Shown: piece after piece, positions 37,062-46,014 of the stretch
Layout of the letters: every line of letters starts with the position of its first letter
Position numbering within the stretch: position 1 is the stretch's first letter
From: Phycisphaeraceae bacterium
GTDB taxonomy: Bacteria > Planctomycetota > Phycisphaerae > Phycisphaerales > UBA1924
Assembly: GCA_019636495.1 (NCBI GenBank)
Contig: JAHBXL010000011.1
Coordinates: forward strand, 1-64,000
Direction of reading: 5' to 3'
Length of the DNA stretch: 64,000 nucleotides
Position numbers and translations under genes: made by a program
The notes under the pieces: generated by a model
What the model was told of the DNA's origin: nothing
The model's database searches: none
What the model saw: the letters and a program-made list of their open reading frames with translations, nothing else

Positions 37062-37447
37062 CACGCAGACATAGGCCGGCGTCCCCCAAGCAGGCATCCA
37101 CCTGCTGCGGCCCGATCGACGATCTACTCAACCCGGAGCTGTTCAAGGCCCTGTGCGACCCCACACGGGCCAAACTCCTGGGGTGCCTGGCCAAGTGCGG
37201 CCGGGCATGCTCGGTGAGCGAGGTGGCCGAGTGCTGCTCGGTCGACTTCTCAGTCGTCTCCCGCCACCTCCAACTCCTTGAGAGGGCGGGGATTCTGGTG
37301 TCCTCAAGGGAGGGCCGAACGGTCTCCTACGCCGTCAAGTACGGCCACCTGTGCCAGGCACTCCGCGGCCTTGCAGATGCCCTTGAGCAGTGCTGCCCCG
37401 CGGATCAGGCCGCTGAATGCGCCGGAGGCTGCTGTGCCAAACGCTAA
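37049..37447 (+). CDS. arsR: ArsR/SmtB-family transcriptional regulator
   Basis: The 132-residue winged-helix repressor matches the ArsR family: LFKALCDPTRAKLLGCLAKCG, then the recognition region VSEVAECCSVDFSVVSRHLQLLERAGIL and a wing SSREGRTVSYAV. It has several Cys residues (CLAKCGRACS and the Cys-rich tail ECAGGCCAKR), suitable for As(III) binding. It heads an arsenic operon and would release it when arsenite is bound. Two consecutive ATGs are available. The dyad in this region overlaps the start. The next gene starts 14 bp inside its end. Confidence 0.92.
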   Translation: MMTQTRRHRPASPKQASTCCGPIDDLLNPELFKALCDPTRAKLLGCLAKCGRACSVSEVAECCSVDFSVVSRHLQLLERAGILVSSREGRTVSYAVKYGHLCQALRGLADALEQCCPADQAAECAGGCCAKR

Positions 37448-37889
37448 CGGCCAACTTCGGGTCTTGTTTCTCTGCACGGGCAACTCGTGCCGGAGTCAGA
37501 TGGCCGAGGGGTGGGCGCGGGCGCTGCGGCCCGACCAGGTCGAGGCATACTCCGCCGGCACCCAGCCCCACGGTCTGAACCCGTTGGCCGTCCGCGCGAT
37601 GGCCGAGGTGGGTGTGGACATTTCCAAGCAGACGTCCAAACGCCCCGGGGACATCGGCGTCATCTTTGACGTCGTCGTGACCGTCTGCGACTCGGCCCAC
37701 GAGTCCTGTCCGATCATTCCTGGAGCCCGCATCGTCCACGTCGGATTCGACGACCCGCCCCGCTTGGCGAAAGCGGCCGCGACCGACGAGGAGGCGATGC
37801 GTCACTACCGCCGCGTCCGTGACGAGATTCGTGCCTTTGTCGAAACCCTGCCCGCCGCGCTGGCGCCCGCCGGCGCGAACGCAACCTGA
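37434..37889 (+). CDS. arsC: Thioredoxin-type arsenate reductase ArsC
   Basis: The 151-residue protein has the low-molecular-weight phosphatase loop [17 protein letters not shown] with Cys 14 and Cys 19, and a later VTVCDSAHESCP pair, equivalent to Cys 10, 15, 82 and 89 of the staphylococcal enzyme. It reduces arsenate to arsenite, using thioredoxin for recycling. A GGAGG at 37424-37428 supports the GTG start at 37434, which overlaps arsR by 14 bp, so the two are translationally coupled. It is followed by arsM. Confidence 0.9.
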   Translation: MPNANGQLRVLFLCTGNSCRSQMAEGWARALRPDQVEAYSAGTQPHGLNPLAVRAMAEVGVDISKQTSKRPGDIGVIFDVVVTVCDSAHESCPIIPGARIVHVGFDDPPRLAKAAATDEEAMRHYRRVRDEIRAFVETLPAALAPAGANAT

Positions 37890-37903
37890 TCCTGGAGACC
37901 AAG

Positions 37904-38872
37904 ATGACCAACTCACAAACCCAACCGTGCTGCGGCCCTGAGTGCTGCGGTGGTACGAAGACCGCGACCGTCGATGCCGCGAGCGATGATGCCGTTCGCC
38001 AGCACGTCCGTGAGGGGTACTCGAAGATCGCTCAGAGCGGGTCGTGGTCGGCCGCGCAGTCGGCGGTCGCCGAGCCCGCCAGCGGCTGTTGCGGCGGTAC
38101 GTCGAAGTCCTCGGCGGGCGGCGGGTGCTGCGGGCCGGCCACCGTCTCTCCCGAGCAACTGGCCTCGGCGATCGGCTACTCGGCGGGCGAACTCGCCGCG
38201 ACACCCGAAGGCGCCAACATGGGCCTCTCGTGCGGCAACCCGACGGCCATCGCGTCCCTCAAGCCTGGTGAAGTCGTCCTCGACCTGGGCGCGGGCGGCG
38301 GCTTCGACTGCTTTGTGGCCGGGCCGAAGGTGGGTGCCACCGGCAAGGTCATCGGGGTGGACATGACGCCGGACATGGTGACCAAGGCCCGGCGCAATAC
38401 CGCCTCGTACACCAAGCAGACCGGCCTGAACAACGTCGAGTTCCGGCTCGGGGAGATCGAGAACCTGCCCGTGGCGGACGCGAGCGTGGATGTGGTGATC
38501 TCCAACTGCGTGCTCAACCTCTCGCCCGACAAGCCGCAGGTCTGGCGCGAGATCGCCCGCGTGATCAAGCCCGGCGGCCGCGTCGCGGTCTCGGACTTGG
38601 CACTGCTGCGCCCGCTGCCCGAGGCGGTGCGCCAGGATGTCGAGGCGTTGGTCGGCTGCATCGCCGGCGCGGTGCTGGTTGACGAGACGCGGCGTCAGAT
38701 GGTTGCCGCGAGCCTGGCAGACATTGTGCTCACCCCCAAGCCCCAGTACATCGAGGCCATGACCAACTGGGAGGACCCGCTCTACCGCAAGATCGTGGAG
38801 TCGCTGCCGTCAGGAACCAAGCCCAGCGACTACATCACCAGTCTGGATATCTCGGCGCGGAAGCCGGGCTGA
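37904..38872 (+). CDS. arsM: Arsenite S-adenosylmethionine methyltransferase
   Basis: The 322-residue enzyme methylates arsenite to mono-, di- and trimethyl arsenicals with SAM. It has the SAM site VVLDLGAGGGFDCF and the three conserved arsenite-binding Cys in MGLSCGNPTA, VISNCVLNLSPDK and VGCIAGAV, with IKPGGRVAVSDLAL in between. The first ~80 residues carry extra Cys clusters (CCGPECCGG, GCCGG, GGCCGPA), which may bind more arsenite. It lies between two arsC genes in the same operon. Confidence 0.94.
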   Translation: MTNSQTQPCCGPECCGGTKTATVDAASDDAVRQHVREGYSKIAQSGSWSAAQSAVAEPASGCCGGTSKSSAGGGCCGPATVSPEQLASAIGYSAGELAATPEGANMGLSCGNPTAIASLKPGEVVLDLGAGGGFDCFVAGPKVGATGKVIGVDMTPDMVTKARRNTASYTKQTGLNNVEFRLGEIENLPVADASVDVVISNCVLNLSPDKPQVWREIARVIKPGGRVAVSDLALLRPLPEAVRQDVEALVGCIAGAVLVDETRRQMVAASLADIVLTPKPQYIEAMTNWEDPLYRKIVESLPSGTKPSDYITSLDISARKPG

Positions 38873-38875
38873 GCG

Positions 38876-39325
38876 ATGGACCCGATCACACACAAACCGT
38901 TGGTGCTGTTCCTATGCACCGGGAACTCGGCGCGGAGCCAGATGGCCGAGGCGATTCTGCGCGCGAAGGCCGGCGATCGCTTCGAGGCGGCCAGTGCCGG
39001 AATGGAGCCCAAGGGCGTCCATCCGCTAACGGTTCGGGTGTTGAAGGAGATCGGGCTCCCAACCGATTGCCTCCAGTCCAAGCCGTCGTCGCAGTTCCTC
39101 GGCGAGGTCGCCGTGCGCTATGCCGTCATCGTCTGCGAGCGGGCAAACCAGTCGTGCCCACGTATCTATCCCTTCGCGGGCCGCACGCTGTACTGGCCCT
39201 TCGAGGACCCTGCCGTACTTGAGGGGACGGAGGCGGACCGACTCGAGAAGTTCAGAGAAGTCCGCGACCAGATCGCCGTCCGCATCGACGAGTGGCTCGC
39301 GGCCCTTTCCTCTGGTCTGGCGTGA
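38876..39325 (+). CDS. Second ArsC-like protein (low-molecular-weight phosphatase family)
   Basis: The 149-residue protein has the loop [19 protein letters not shown]. The nucleophilic Cys is present, but the second Cys of the ArsC loop is Ala. The pair [15 protein letters not shown], corresponding to Cys 82 and 89, is kept. In thioredoxin-type ArsC the catalytic path runs through Cys 10, 82 and 89, so it may still be a reductase, or it may be a phosphatase. It lies 3 bp after arsM and before acr3. Confidence 0.8.
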   Translation: MDPITHKPLVLFLCTGNSARSQMAEAILRAKAGDRFEAASAGMEPKGVHPLTVRVLKEIGLPTDCLQSKPSSQFLGEVAVRYAVIVCERANQSCPRIYPFAGRTLYWPFEDPAVLEGTEADRLEKFREVRDQIAVRIDEWLAALSSGLA

Positions 39326-39361
39326 CGGCACGGGCGGAGCAGCATCATTCCGGGTTTCACG

Positions 39362-40516
39362 ATGACAGCCGATTCACCCGCCATCCCGTGCCCGCCCTGC
39401 CGAACCGGCCGTCTCTCCGTTCTCGATCGGTATCTGACGCTGTGGATCTTCGCAGCGATGGCCGCGGGGGTAGCGCTCGGGCGATTCGTGCCGAGTGCGC
39501 GCGAGGCGATCGACCGCGTCACCGTCGGCACGACGAACATCCCCATCGCCATCGGGCTGATCCTCATGATGTACCCGCCGCTGGCGAAGGTGCGATACGA
39601 GGAGTTGCCCCGCATCTTCAAGGACTGGAAGGTGCTCACGCTCTCGCTGGTGCAGAACTGGATCGTGGGGCCGGTGCTCATGTTCGCTCTCGCAGCCATC
39701 TTCCTGCACGACAAGCCCGAGTACATGCTGGGCCTCATCATGGTCGGCCTGGCCCGCTGCATCGCGATGGTGCTGGTGTGGAACGACCTTGCGAAGGGCA
39801 GCCCGGAGTACGCCGCGGGACTCGTCGCGTTCAACAGCATCTTTCAGGTGCTGTTCTTCGGCGTCTACGCCTGGGTATTCATGACGTGGCTGCCGCCGCT
39901 GGTGGGGCTCGAGGGCGTGGCGGTGGACGTAAGCATGGCGAGCATCTTCAAGAGCGTGCTCATCTACCTGGGCATCCCGTTCTTCGCCGGGATGCTCACG
40001 CGGCTTGCCCTGCGGTCGCTCAAGGGCGAGGCGTGGTACTCCGGGTCGTTCATCCCCCGCATCGCGCCCATCACGCTGGTCGCCCTGCTCTTCACCATCA
40101 TGGTGATGTTCAGCCTCAAGGGTGACCGCATCATCGCCCTCCCGCTGGACATCCTCCGAATCGCCGTACCGCTCGTGTTGTACTTCGTGGTTATGTTCTT
40201 TGTCTCGTTCCTCATGGCCAAACGGGTGGGGGCGGACTACGAGCGGGCGGCGACGCTGGCATTCACAGCGAGCGGGAACAACTTCGAGCTTGCGATCGCT
40301 GTCGCCATTTCGGTTTTCGGAATCACCTCTGGGACCGCCTTCGCCACCGTGATCGGCCCACTCGTCGAAGTCCCGGTGCTAATCGGGCTGGTGAGCGTGT
40401 CGCTCTGGCTCGGCCGGCGGTGGTTCATGATTCCGGGGCGACAATTCACCGCAGGAACTACGATCACCAACGGCGATGGAGTCCGCCCCGAACCGGCCCG
40501 CGCGCAGTCTGAATAG
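39362..40516 (+). CDS. acr3: ACR3-family arsenite efflux transporter
   Basis: The 384-residue protein exports arsenite. It has ten hydrophobic helices and family signatures: [57 protein letters not shown] with the conserved Cys, and [18 protein letters not shown] followed by a late [20 protein letters not shown]. Its last ~30 residues are not typical. The final codons ([11 protein letters not shown]) lie within a 34-bp sequence identical to the start of the fluoride riboswitch at 41527, so the C-terminus seems to have been formed by recombination. A convergent cysteine synthase gene starts 11 bp away. Confidence 0.9.
   Translation: MTADSPAIPCPPCRTGRLSVLDRYLTLWIFAAMAAGVALGRFVPSAREAIDRVTVGTTNIPIAIGLILMMYPPLAKVRYEELPRIFKDWKVLTLSLVQNWIVGPVLMFALAAIFLHDKPEYMLGLIMVGLARCIAMVLVWNDLAKGSPEYAAGLVAFNSIFQVLFFGVYAWVFMTWLPPLVGLEGVAVDVSMASIFKSVLIYLGIPFFAGMLTRLALRSLKGEAWYSGSFIPRIAPITLVALLFTIMVMFSLKGDRIIALPLDILRIAVPLVLYFVVMFFVSFLMAKRVGADYERAATLAFTASGNNFELAIAVAISVFGITSGTAFATVIGPLVEVPVLIGLVSVSLWLGRRWFMIPGRQFTAGTTITNGDGVRPEPARAQSE
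40471..40504 (+). repeat. 34-bp direct repeat, copy 1 (riboswitch 5' half inside acr3 end)
   Basis: This segment is identical over 34 bases to 41527-41560, the 5' half of the fluoride riboswitch. The two copies lie 1,056 bp apart and flank the cysteine synthase gene. Sequence differs directly after each copy (40505 and 41561). Confidence 0.9.
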
Positions 40517-40527
40517 CACGCCGCAGG

Positions 40528-41451
40528 TCAGTTGCCCCGAAACAGCTCCGTGGTGATGTACCGCTCGCCCGTGTCCGCCAGTACCACGACGATCGACCTG
40601 CCGGCCCATTCGGGGCGTGCGGCGACCGCAAGCGCAGCGAAGAGCGCCGCGCCGGACGAAACCCCCGCGATGATGCCCTCTTCGCGGGCCAGTCGGCGAG
40701 CACAGTCGAATGCCTCCTCATCGCGCACCGCGACCACCTCGTCGATGATCGAGCGGTTCAGCACGGCGGGCACGAATCCCACGCCTATCCCGGGCATCTG
40801 GTGCGTACCCGCCGGTCCGCCCGACAACACCGCCGCGCCGGCCGGTTCAACCGCGACGATGCGCACGCCGGGCTTCCGTGCCTTCAGCACCTCGCCCACG
40901 CCGGTGATCGTGCCGCCGGTCCCGACGCCCGCGATGAAGCAGTCCACCTCGCCTTCCGCGTCCTCCCAAATCTCGACCGCCGTGGTTCGGCGGTGAACCT
41001 CGGGATTGGCCGGATTCGTGAACTGATCGAGCCATACCACGCCGGGCCTCTGTGCGACGATCTGCTTCGCCAGCGCGACCGCATCGGTCATCAGGATGCC
41101 GGGCGTCAGCCGAACATCAGCGCCCAGTTGGCGCAGGAGCGCCACCCGCTCCCGCGACATCGACTCCGGCATCGTGAGGATGAGGCGGTAGCCGCGGATC
41201 GCGGCGGCGAACGCCAGCCCGACGCCGGTGTTGCCGCCGGTGGCCTCGACGATCGTCGCGCCCGGCTGGAGCAGGCCGCGGCGCTCCGCGTCCTCGATGA
41301 GGGCCACGCCCAGGCGGTCTTTGACGCTCCCGCAGGGGTTGCGCATCTCCAGTTTGGCGAGCACGCGGCCGGGCAGGCCGCGGCCGATGCGGGCCAGTTC
41401 CACCAGCGGCGTGCGGCCGACCGTCTGCGAGGTGTCGCGGTGGATCGTCAA
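40528..41451 (-). CDS. Cysteine synthase (O-acetylserine sulfhydrylase) family
   Basis: The 307-residue PLP enzyme makes cysteine from O-acetylserine and sulfide. It has NPCGSVKDRL with the PLP Lys, ATGGNTGVGLAFAA, VGTGGTITGVGEVL (phosphate loop), IIAGVSSGAALFAAL, and LADTGERYITTELF. Whether it is CysK- or CysM-like cannot be decided by eye. Cysteine feeds thiol pools and would help with arsenic and metal tolerance. It is on the opposite strand to the surrounding genes, and a 34-bp direct repeat lies on both sides of it, which hints that it was inserted into an earlier acr3/crcB arrangement. Confidence 0.9.
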   Translation of the reverse strand: MTIHRDTSQTVGRTPLVELARIGRGLPGRVLAKLEMRNPCGSVKDRLGVALIEDAERRGLLQPGATIVEATGGNTGVGLAFAAAIRGYRLILTMPESMSRERVALLRQLGADVRLTPGILMTDAVALAKQIVAQRPGVVWLDQFTNPANPEVHRRTTAVEIWEDAEGEVDCFIAGVGTGGTITGVGEVLKARKPGVRIVAVEPAGAAVLSGGPAGTHQMPGIGVGFVPAVLNRSIIDEVVAVRDEEAFDCARRLAREEGIIAGVSSGAALFAALAVAARPEWAGRSIVVVLADTGERYITTELFRGN

Positions 41452-41526
41452 TTGCGGCCTCCCTGGGCACGGGCACGGCGTTTCCCCTCTCCGCTCCTGC
41501 CGGTCCCATTGCCCGTATCATTGGTC

Positions 41527-41560
41527 CGGCGATGGAGTCCGCCCCGAACCGGCCCGCGCG
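41527..41560 (+). repeat. 34-bp direct repeat, copy 2 (within the fluoride riboswitch)
   Basis: This copy is the functional riboswitch 5' half and is identical to 40471-40504 inside the end of acr3. Confidence 0.9.
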
Positions 41561-41600
41561 AACCGTACAGAGCGCGGCGACCTGATGACTCCTACCAGGA
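41527..41600 (+). promoter_or_regulatory. Fluoride riboswitch (crcB motif)
   Basis: The sequence has the conserved parts of the fluoride-sensing aptamer: GGCGATGGAGTCCGCC at 41528-41543 and CTGATGACTCCTACC at 41582-41596, with a GAACC/CGAACC middle. It sits 40 bases before crcB, the usual position. The aptamer turns on the fluoride exporter gene when fluoride binds. An ATG at 41585 falls inside the aptamer and is not a gene start. Confidence 0.93.
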
Positions 41601-41635
41601 CGGACCCGGCCGGGTCCGCGGGTAGGAGCATGGCG

Positions 41636-42055
41636 ATGCCGGAATCCAACGTCTCACTTCTCAAGCCAGTCCTTATCTTTCTGGGTGCCGGGAGCGGCGG
41701 GTTGCTGCGCTACTGGCTCGGCGGGCTCATCCAGAACTGGTGGGGGCCGACGTTCCCGCTCGGCACGCTCATCGTCAATGTCTCCGGGTGCCTGGCGATG
41801 GGGTTCCTCGCCGCCGCGTGGGCCCCCCCGGGGCCCGTGCTCATCCGCGACGAGTACCGCACAGCCGTGCTCGTCGGCGTGCTCGGGGGTTACACCACGT
41901 TCTCGTCGTTCGGGCGTGAGACACTGGCCCTCACGCACGACGGCGAGTGGCTGCGGGCCGGCGGCTACGTTTTCGGAAGCGTCGCGCTCAGTCTTCTGGC
42001 GGTCTGGATCGGCGCGGCCCTTGCCGCCAAACTCTTCGGAGCAGGTGCCCCATGA
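41636..42055 (+). CDS. crcB: Fluoride channel CrcB/Fluc
   Basis: The 139-residue protein is a four-helix, dual-topology fluoride channel. It shows LGAGSGGLLRYWLGG, PLGTLIVNVSGCLAMG and LGGYTTFSSFGRETLAL, with the conserved Phe-rich TTFSSF stretch. The ATG at 41636 has a GGAG at 41625-41628 seven bases upstream. Earlier ATGs lie at 41585 (in the riboswitch) and 41630 (too near the GGAG). The next gene overlaps its stop in an ATGA. Confidence 0.95.
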   Translation: MPESNVSLLKPVLIFLGAGSGGLLRYWLGGLIQNWWGPTFPLGTLIVNVSGCLAMGFLAAAWAPPGPVLIRDEYRTAVLVGVLGGYTTFSSFGRETLALTHDGEWLRAGGYVFGSVALSLLAVWIGAALAAKLFGAGAP

Positions 42056-42423
42056 GCGATGGACTGAAACACGGCGTCTTCCGCACACCAGAATCGGCGC
42101 AGCGCCTCACGGTCTACATCGGCGAGGGTGACAAGTGGCAGGGCAAGCCGCTGTACGAGGCGGTCGTGCTCAAGGCACGCGAACTGCACCTCGCGGGGGC
42201 CACGGTGATGCGGGGGCCAATGGGATTCGGGGCCGATAGCCGAATCCACACCGCCAAGATCCTCCGGCTCTCGGAGGACTTGCCGATGGTCATCGAGATC
42301 GTGGACAGCCCGGAGAAGATCGCGGAGTTGGTTCTACACCTCGAACAGATGGTGAAGGGCGGCCTCGTAACGATAGAGAATGTGGGCGTGCTGATCTACA
42401 GCCCGTCCGGAAAGGCACCGTGA
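42052..42423 (+). CDS. DUF190 family protein
   Basis: The 123-residue product has the DUF190 pattern: AQRLTVYIGEGDKWQGKPLY, ATVMRGPMGFGADSRIHT and LSEDLPMVIEIVDSPEKI. It resembles PII-like trimeric regulators in fold. DUF190 genes often sit beside crcB, and here its start overlaps the crcB stop. Its exact role in fluoride handling is not known. The next gene overlaps its end by four bases. Confidence 0.9.
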   Translation: MSDGLKHGVFRTPESAQRLTVYIGEGDKWQGKPLYEAVVLKARELHLAGATVMRGPMGFGADSRIHTAKILRLSEDLPMVIEIVDSPEKIAELVLHLEQMVKGGLVTIENVGVLIYSPSGKAP

Positions 42424-43703
42424 CGACCGCCGACGCCACCAGCGCCACCCACGACTCCGCGAAGCCCCTCCCCCGCGCCGTCGTGCTGCTCGGGTGGGTC
42501 TCGTTCCTCGCGGACGTGTCGAGCGAGATGGTGTACCCGCTCATCCCGATGTTCGTGGTCGGAGTGCTCGGCGCCTCCGCCACCACGCTGGGCGGCATCG
42601 AGGGCGCAGCGGCGTTCATAGTTGCGTTCGTGACGGCATGGGCGGGCTTCCGCAGCGATCGGCACCGCCGCCGCGTTCCCTATGTCCGCATCGGCTACGG
42701 GCTTCCCGTCATCGGGAAGTCGCTCATGGCAATGGCGTTCGCGTGGCCGATGGTGCTCGCCGGGCGGCTCATCGATCGGCTCGGCAAGGGACTGCGGGCC
42801 AGCCCGCGCGATGCGCTCATTGCCGATGCCGCCGGGCCGGCAATCCGCGGCCGAGCGTTCGGATTCCATCGCGCGATGGACACGGCAGGTGCGATGTTGG
42901 GCGTGCTGCTTTCGGCTGGCCTGCTCTGGTGGTTCACCGGCTCCCCGACCGAAGGCGAGCCGAGTGTCCCGACGCATGATGCGGGATGGGCGTTCCGTGT
43001 GGTGTTCGGGGTCTCGGCGACGCTCGGCCTGCTCTCACTCGCGCTGACGTTCATGGTGCGGGAGTCCCCCCACGAGCCAAGCGAACACGACTCCCTTGCG
43101 GAGTCGGCCGTCCCCGAGGGACGGCTTGGGCTGCCCGCCGCGTACTGGCGGTCCGTCGCGCTCATGCTGGTGTTCTCGCTCGCCAACTCGAGCGATGCGT
43201 TCCTCTTGCTGCGTGCCCGGGAGGTCGGACTCTCCCCGTGGGCCGTCGTGCTTGCCTACGCCCTCCACAACCTCACCTACACCGTCGCCTCCTATCCGGC
43301 GGGAATCTTGAGTGATCGGATCGGGCGTTGGAGGGTCATCGCAGTCGGATGGGCGATCTACGCCGCTGTGTATGCGGGCTTCGCCTTCACGGGCGCGGCA
43401 GCGTGGGGAGTGTGGCCCCTGCTCGGACTCTACGGCGTCTACATGGCGCTGACCGACGGGGTTGGCAAGGCGCTTGTGGCCGATCACGCTCCACGCGAGA
43501 AGAGGGGGACGGCGCTGGGCATCTTCTACATGGCCAGCGGTCTGGTGACGTTGCTGGCGAGCGTCGTTGCCGGGGTCTTGTGGGACCGAGTCGGCCCGTC
43601 CGCCACGTTCGGCGTCGGCGCTGTGGTCGCGGCGATTGCTGTCATTCTCGTGCCGGTGCTGAGGCCGCGTCCTGGAGCAAGACGCGGGCGTGACGGCGAA
43701 TAG
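42420..43703 (+). CDS. MFS transporter, function unknown
   Basis: The 427-residue protein is a 12-helix MFS transporter. It has VVLLGWVSFLADVSSEMVYP, YGLPVIGKSLMAMAFAWPMV, GKGLRASPRDALIADAAGP and a similar second half with NLTYTVASYPAGILSDRIG and GKALVADHAPREKRGTALGI. The GKGLRASPRDALIA stretch is common in MFS genes near metal- and arsenic-resistance loci. The GTG at 42420 overlaps the DUF190 stop, so it belongs to the fluoride operon. The substrate is unknown. Confidence 0.85.
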   Translation: MTTADATSATHDSAKPLPRAVVLLGWVSFLADVSSEMVYPLIPMFVVGVLGASATTLGGIEGAAAFIVAFVTAWAGFRSDRHRRRVPYVRIGYGLPVIGKSLMAMAFAWPMVLAGRLIDRLGKGLRASPRDALIADAAGPAIRGRAFGFHRAMDTAGAMLGVLLSAGLLWWFTGSPTEGEPSVPTHDAGWAFRVVFGVSATLGLLSLALTFMVRESPHEPSEHDSLAESAVPEGRLGLPAAYWRSVALMLVFSLANSSDAFLLLRAREVGLSPWAVVLAYALHNLTYTVASYPAGILSDRIGRWRVIAVGWAIYAAVYAGFAFTGAAAWGVWPLLGLYGVYMALTDGVGKALVADHAPREKRGTALGIFYMASGLVTLLASVVAGVLWDRVGPSATFGVGAVVAAIAVILVPVLRPRPGARRGRDGE

Positions 43704-43745
43704 CCAGACCGGTCTCACGCTGACGAGAACGGTGCGCCGCGCGCG

Positions 43746-45932
43746 TTATCGCCTTGGAGCTTGCCGAAGCAAACGGAGGCCATTGCCGACGACCAGCAGG
43801 CTCGCCCCCATATCCGCGACCACGGCCATCCACAGGGTCGCGACTCCTACCACGGCCAGGATGAAGAACACCGCCTTGATCCCCAGGGCGACCGCGATGT
43901 TCTGCCGAAGCACTCGTGCGGTCCGTCGGCTGAGCGCGAAGAAGGCGGGCACGCCACGGAGGTCGTCCCGCATTAGGGCGACGTCGGCGACATCCAGGGC
44001 CGTGTCCGTTCCCGCCGCACCCATCGCAAACCCGATCGAGGCCTCCGCCAGGGCCGGGGCGTCGTTCACGCCGTCGCCCACCATGCCAACGTGGCCCCAT
44101 TCGCCCCTCAGTTGCCTCACCGCCGCGACCTTGTCTTCGGGGAGCAGCTCGCCCCGGGCGTCATCTATGCCCACGATCTTGGCGATCGCTTCTGCCGTGC
44201 GTTGATTGTCCCCGCTCAGCATCACCGTGCGGAGACCAATGGCGTGCAGCTGGCGCACGGCTTCAATGCTGGATTCCCGCGGCGCGTCGGCCACGGCGAT
44301 CACCCCAAGGGCCGAGCGGTCGTTGGTGAGGACGATGGCCGTCTGCCCCTTGGCCTCCAGTTCTCGGAGTACCGCCTCAACTTCGGGGGTGCAGACGCCG
44401 CGTTCGTGTGCGTACCGATGGTTGCCGAGGAAATACGGCGTGCCATCGATCTTCCCTGTCACTCCCTTGCCCGTGACCGAGGTGAACTGTTGCACGGGAA
44501 ACAGGGGTCCAACAGCCGCGGCCTTCTCTTGTGTCCAAGCGGCGGTCACGGCACGCGCGACGGGATGGTCGGAGCCTGCATCGATACTCGCTGCAACTCG
44601 CAGGATGGCGTCCGGGGCCAGCGAGTCCAGCGCCTTCACATCCCGGACGCGAGGCTTGCCCTCGGTGATCGTCCCGGTCTTGTCCACCGCGATAACGCGC
44701 AGCCTGCGGCCCTCTTCGAGGTAGACGCCGCCCTTGATGAGGACGCCCCGCCGGGCTGCCGCGGCCAGGCCACTCACGACCGTCACCGGCGTGGAGATGA
44801 CCAGCGCACACGGGCAGGCGATGACCAGCAGCACCAGCGCCTTGTAGAGCCAGGGGTAGAAGGGCTGGTCGAAGGCCAACCACGGGACGAGTGCGAGGAG
44901 CACCGCCAGGATGCACACGACCGGCGTGTAGATGCGGGCGAAGCGGTCCACGAAGCGCTGCGTAGGGGCGCGGGCGGCCTGGGCTTCCTGCACGGTGCGG
45001 ATGATGCGCGCCAGGGTCGTCTGGTCGCGCCCGCCGGTCGAGCGGAACTCCAGGACCCCGCTCTCGTTGATCGTGCCGGCAAAGACCTGGTCGCCCTCGG
45101 CCTTGTCCACGGGGACGCTCTCGCCAGTGATGGGGGCTTGGTTCACCGCGGACTCGCCCGCGACCACGACGCCGTCGAGCGGTAGCCGCTCGCCGGGCCG
45201 GACGCGCACGATGGTGCCCTCGGGCACCTCGGCCGCGGGCGACTCCTTCCATGAGCCGTCGAGCTGTTTCACGAAGGCCGTCTCAGGGGCCATCTCCATC
45301 AGCCCCCGCACGGCGTTGCGGGCCCGCTCCAGGGAGTACTTCTCGATCAGCTCCGCCACCCCGAAGAGGACCACCACCATCGCGGCCTCGGGGTATTCGC
45401 CGATGGCGAAGGCGCCGGCAACGGCGACGGTCATCAGGAAGTTGATGTTGAGCGTGAAGGTGCGGAGGGCGATGAGGCCCTTGCGGAGCGTGGGCAGCCC
45501 GCCAAGGAGCACGGCGGCGGCGCTCATGACGAGCACCGGCCAGGAACTCTCGGTCTTCGTGGTCCAGGCGACCACTTCAGCCGCGACGGCGAGCACGCCG
45601 GACAGGCCGAGCATGACTAACTCGCGCCGCGAGGCGATGGGGACTTCCATGGGCTCGCCTCCGGGGACGACAACGGGCTTGGTCGCGCGGCGCTCGACCT
45701 CGGGCCAGACCGGCGCCTCGGCCCCGTCCACGGTTTGAGCCGGCTCCATGCCGACGCGTCGCAGCGCCGCGACGATCGGCCACTCGTCCGGCAGCGAATG
45801 CGTGACCGTCAGTCGCCGGTTGAAGAGATCGAAGTTCAGTGATTCCACACCGGCGACGCTCTTGAGGCCATTGCGGACCACCGCCTCCTCGGTTGGGCAA
45901 TCCATCAACGGGATGGTAAAGGTCGATCGCAT
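43746..45932 (-). CDS. Zn/Cd/Pb-type P1B ATPase (CadA/ZntA-like)
   Basis: The 728-residue P-type ATPase exports soft or divalent metals. It has an N-terminal HMA domain with MDCPTEEAVV (a single Cys with acidic residues, seen in some Zn2+ pumps), the PITGESVP loop, the membrane CPC in LVIACPCALVIS, the phosphorylation site AVDKTGTIT, GSDHPVARAV and MVGDGVNDAPALAEA. The CPC motif and the HMA type point to Zn, Cd or Pb more than Cu. It is the last gene on the minus strand in the first RND block, 82 bp after the lipoprotein gene. Confidence 0.92.
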   Translation of the reverse strand: MRSTFTIPLMDCPTEEAVVRNGLKSVAGVESLNFDLFNRRLTVTHSLPDEWPIVAALRRVGMEPAQTVDGAEAPVWPEVERRATKPVVVPGGEPMEVPIASRRELVMLGLSGVLAVAAEVVAWTTKTESSWPVLVMSAAAVLLGGLPTLRKGLIALRTFTLNINFLMTVAVAGAFAIGEYPEAAMVVVLFGVAELIEKYSLERARNAVRGLMEMAPETAFVKQLDGSWKESPAAEVPEGTIVRVRPGERLPLDGVVVAGESAVNQAPITGESVPVDKAEGDQVFAGTINESGVLEFRSTGGRDQTTLARIIRTVQEAQAARAPTQRFVDRFARIYTPVVCILAVLLALVPWLAFDQPFYPWLYKALVLLVIACPCALVISTPVTVVSGLAAAARRGVLIKGGVYLEEGRRLRVIAVDKTGTITEGKPRVRDVKALDSLAPDAILRVAASIDAGSDHPVARAVTAAWTQEKAAAVGPLFPVQQFTSVTGKGVTGKIDGTPYFLGNHRYAHERGVCTPEVEAVLRELEAKGQTAIVLTNDRSALGVIAVADAPRESSIEAVRQLHAIGLRTVMLSGDNQRTAEAIAKIVGIDDARGELLPEDKVAAVRQLRGEWGHVGMVGDGVNDAPALAEASIGFAMGAAGTDTALDVADVALMRDDLRGVPAFFALSRRTARVLRQNIAVALGIKAVFFILAVVGVATLWMAVVADMGASLLVVGNGLRLLRQAPRR

Positions 45933-46014
45933 GTCTGCCTACCGCGCCTGCCTGGCTCTCGCATGGCCTATTCCGATGTTCCCTCGCGCTTCAGAGTTCG
46001 CAGCGTCACGGCGA

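Noticed and set aside
41585-41587. ATG as a possible crcB start
   Set aside because: It lies inside the conserved 3' part of the fluoride riboswitch. The ATG at 41636 has a proper ribosome site.
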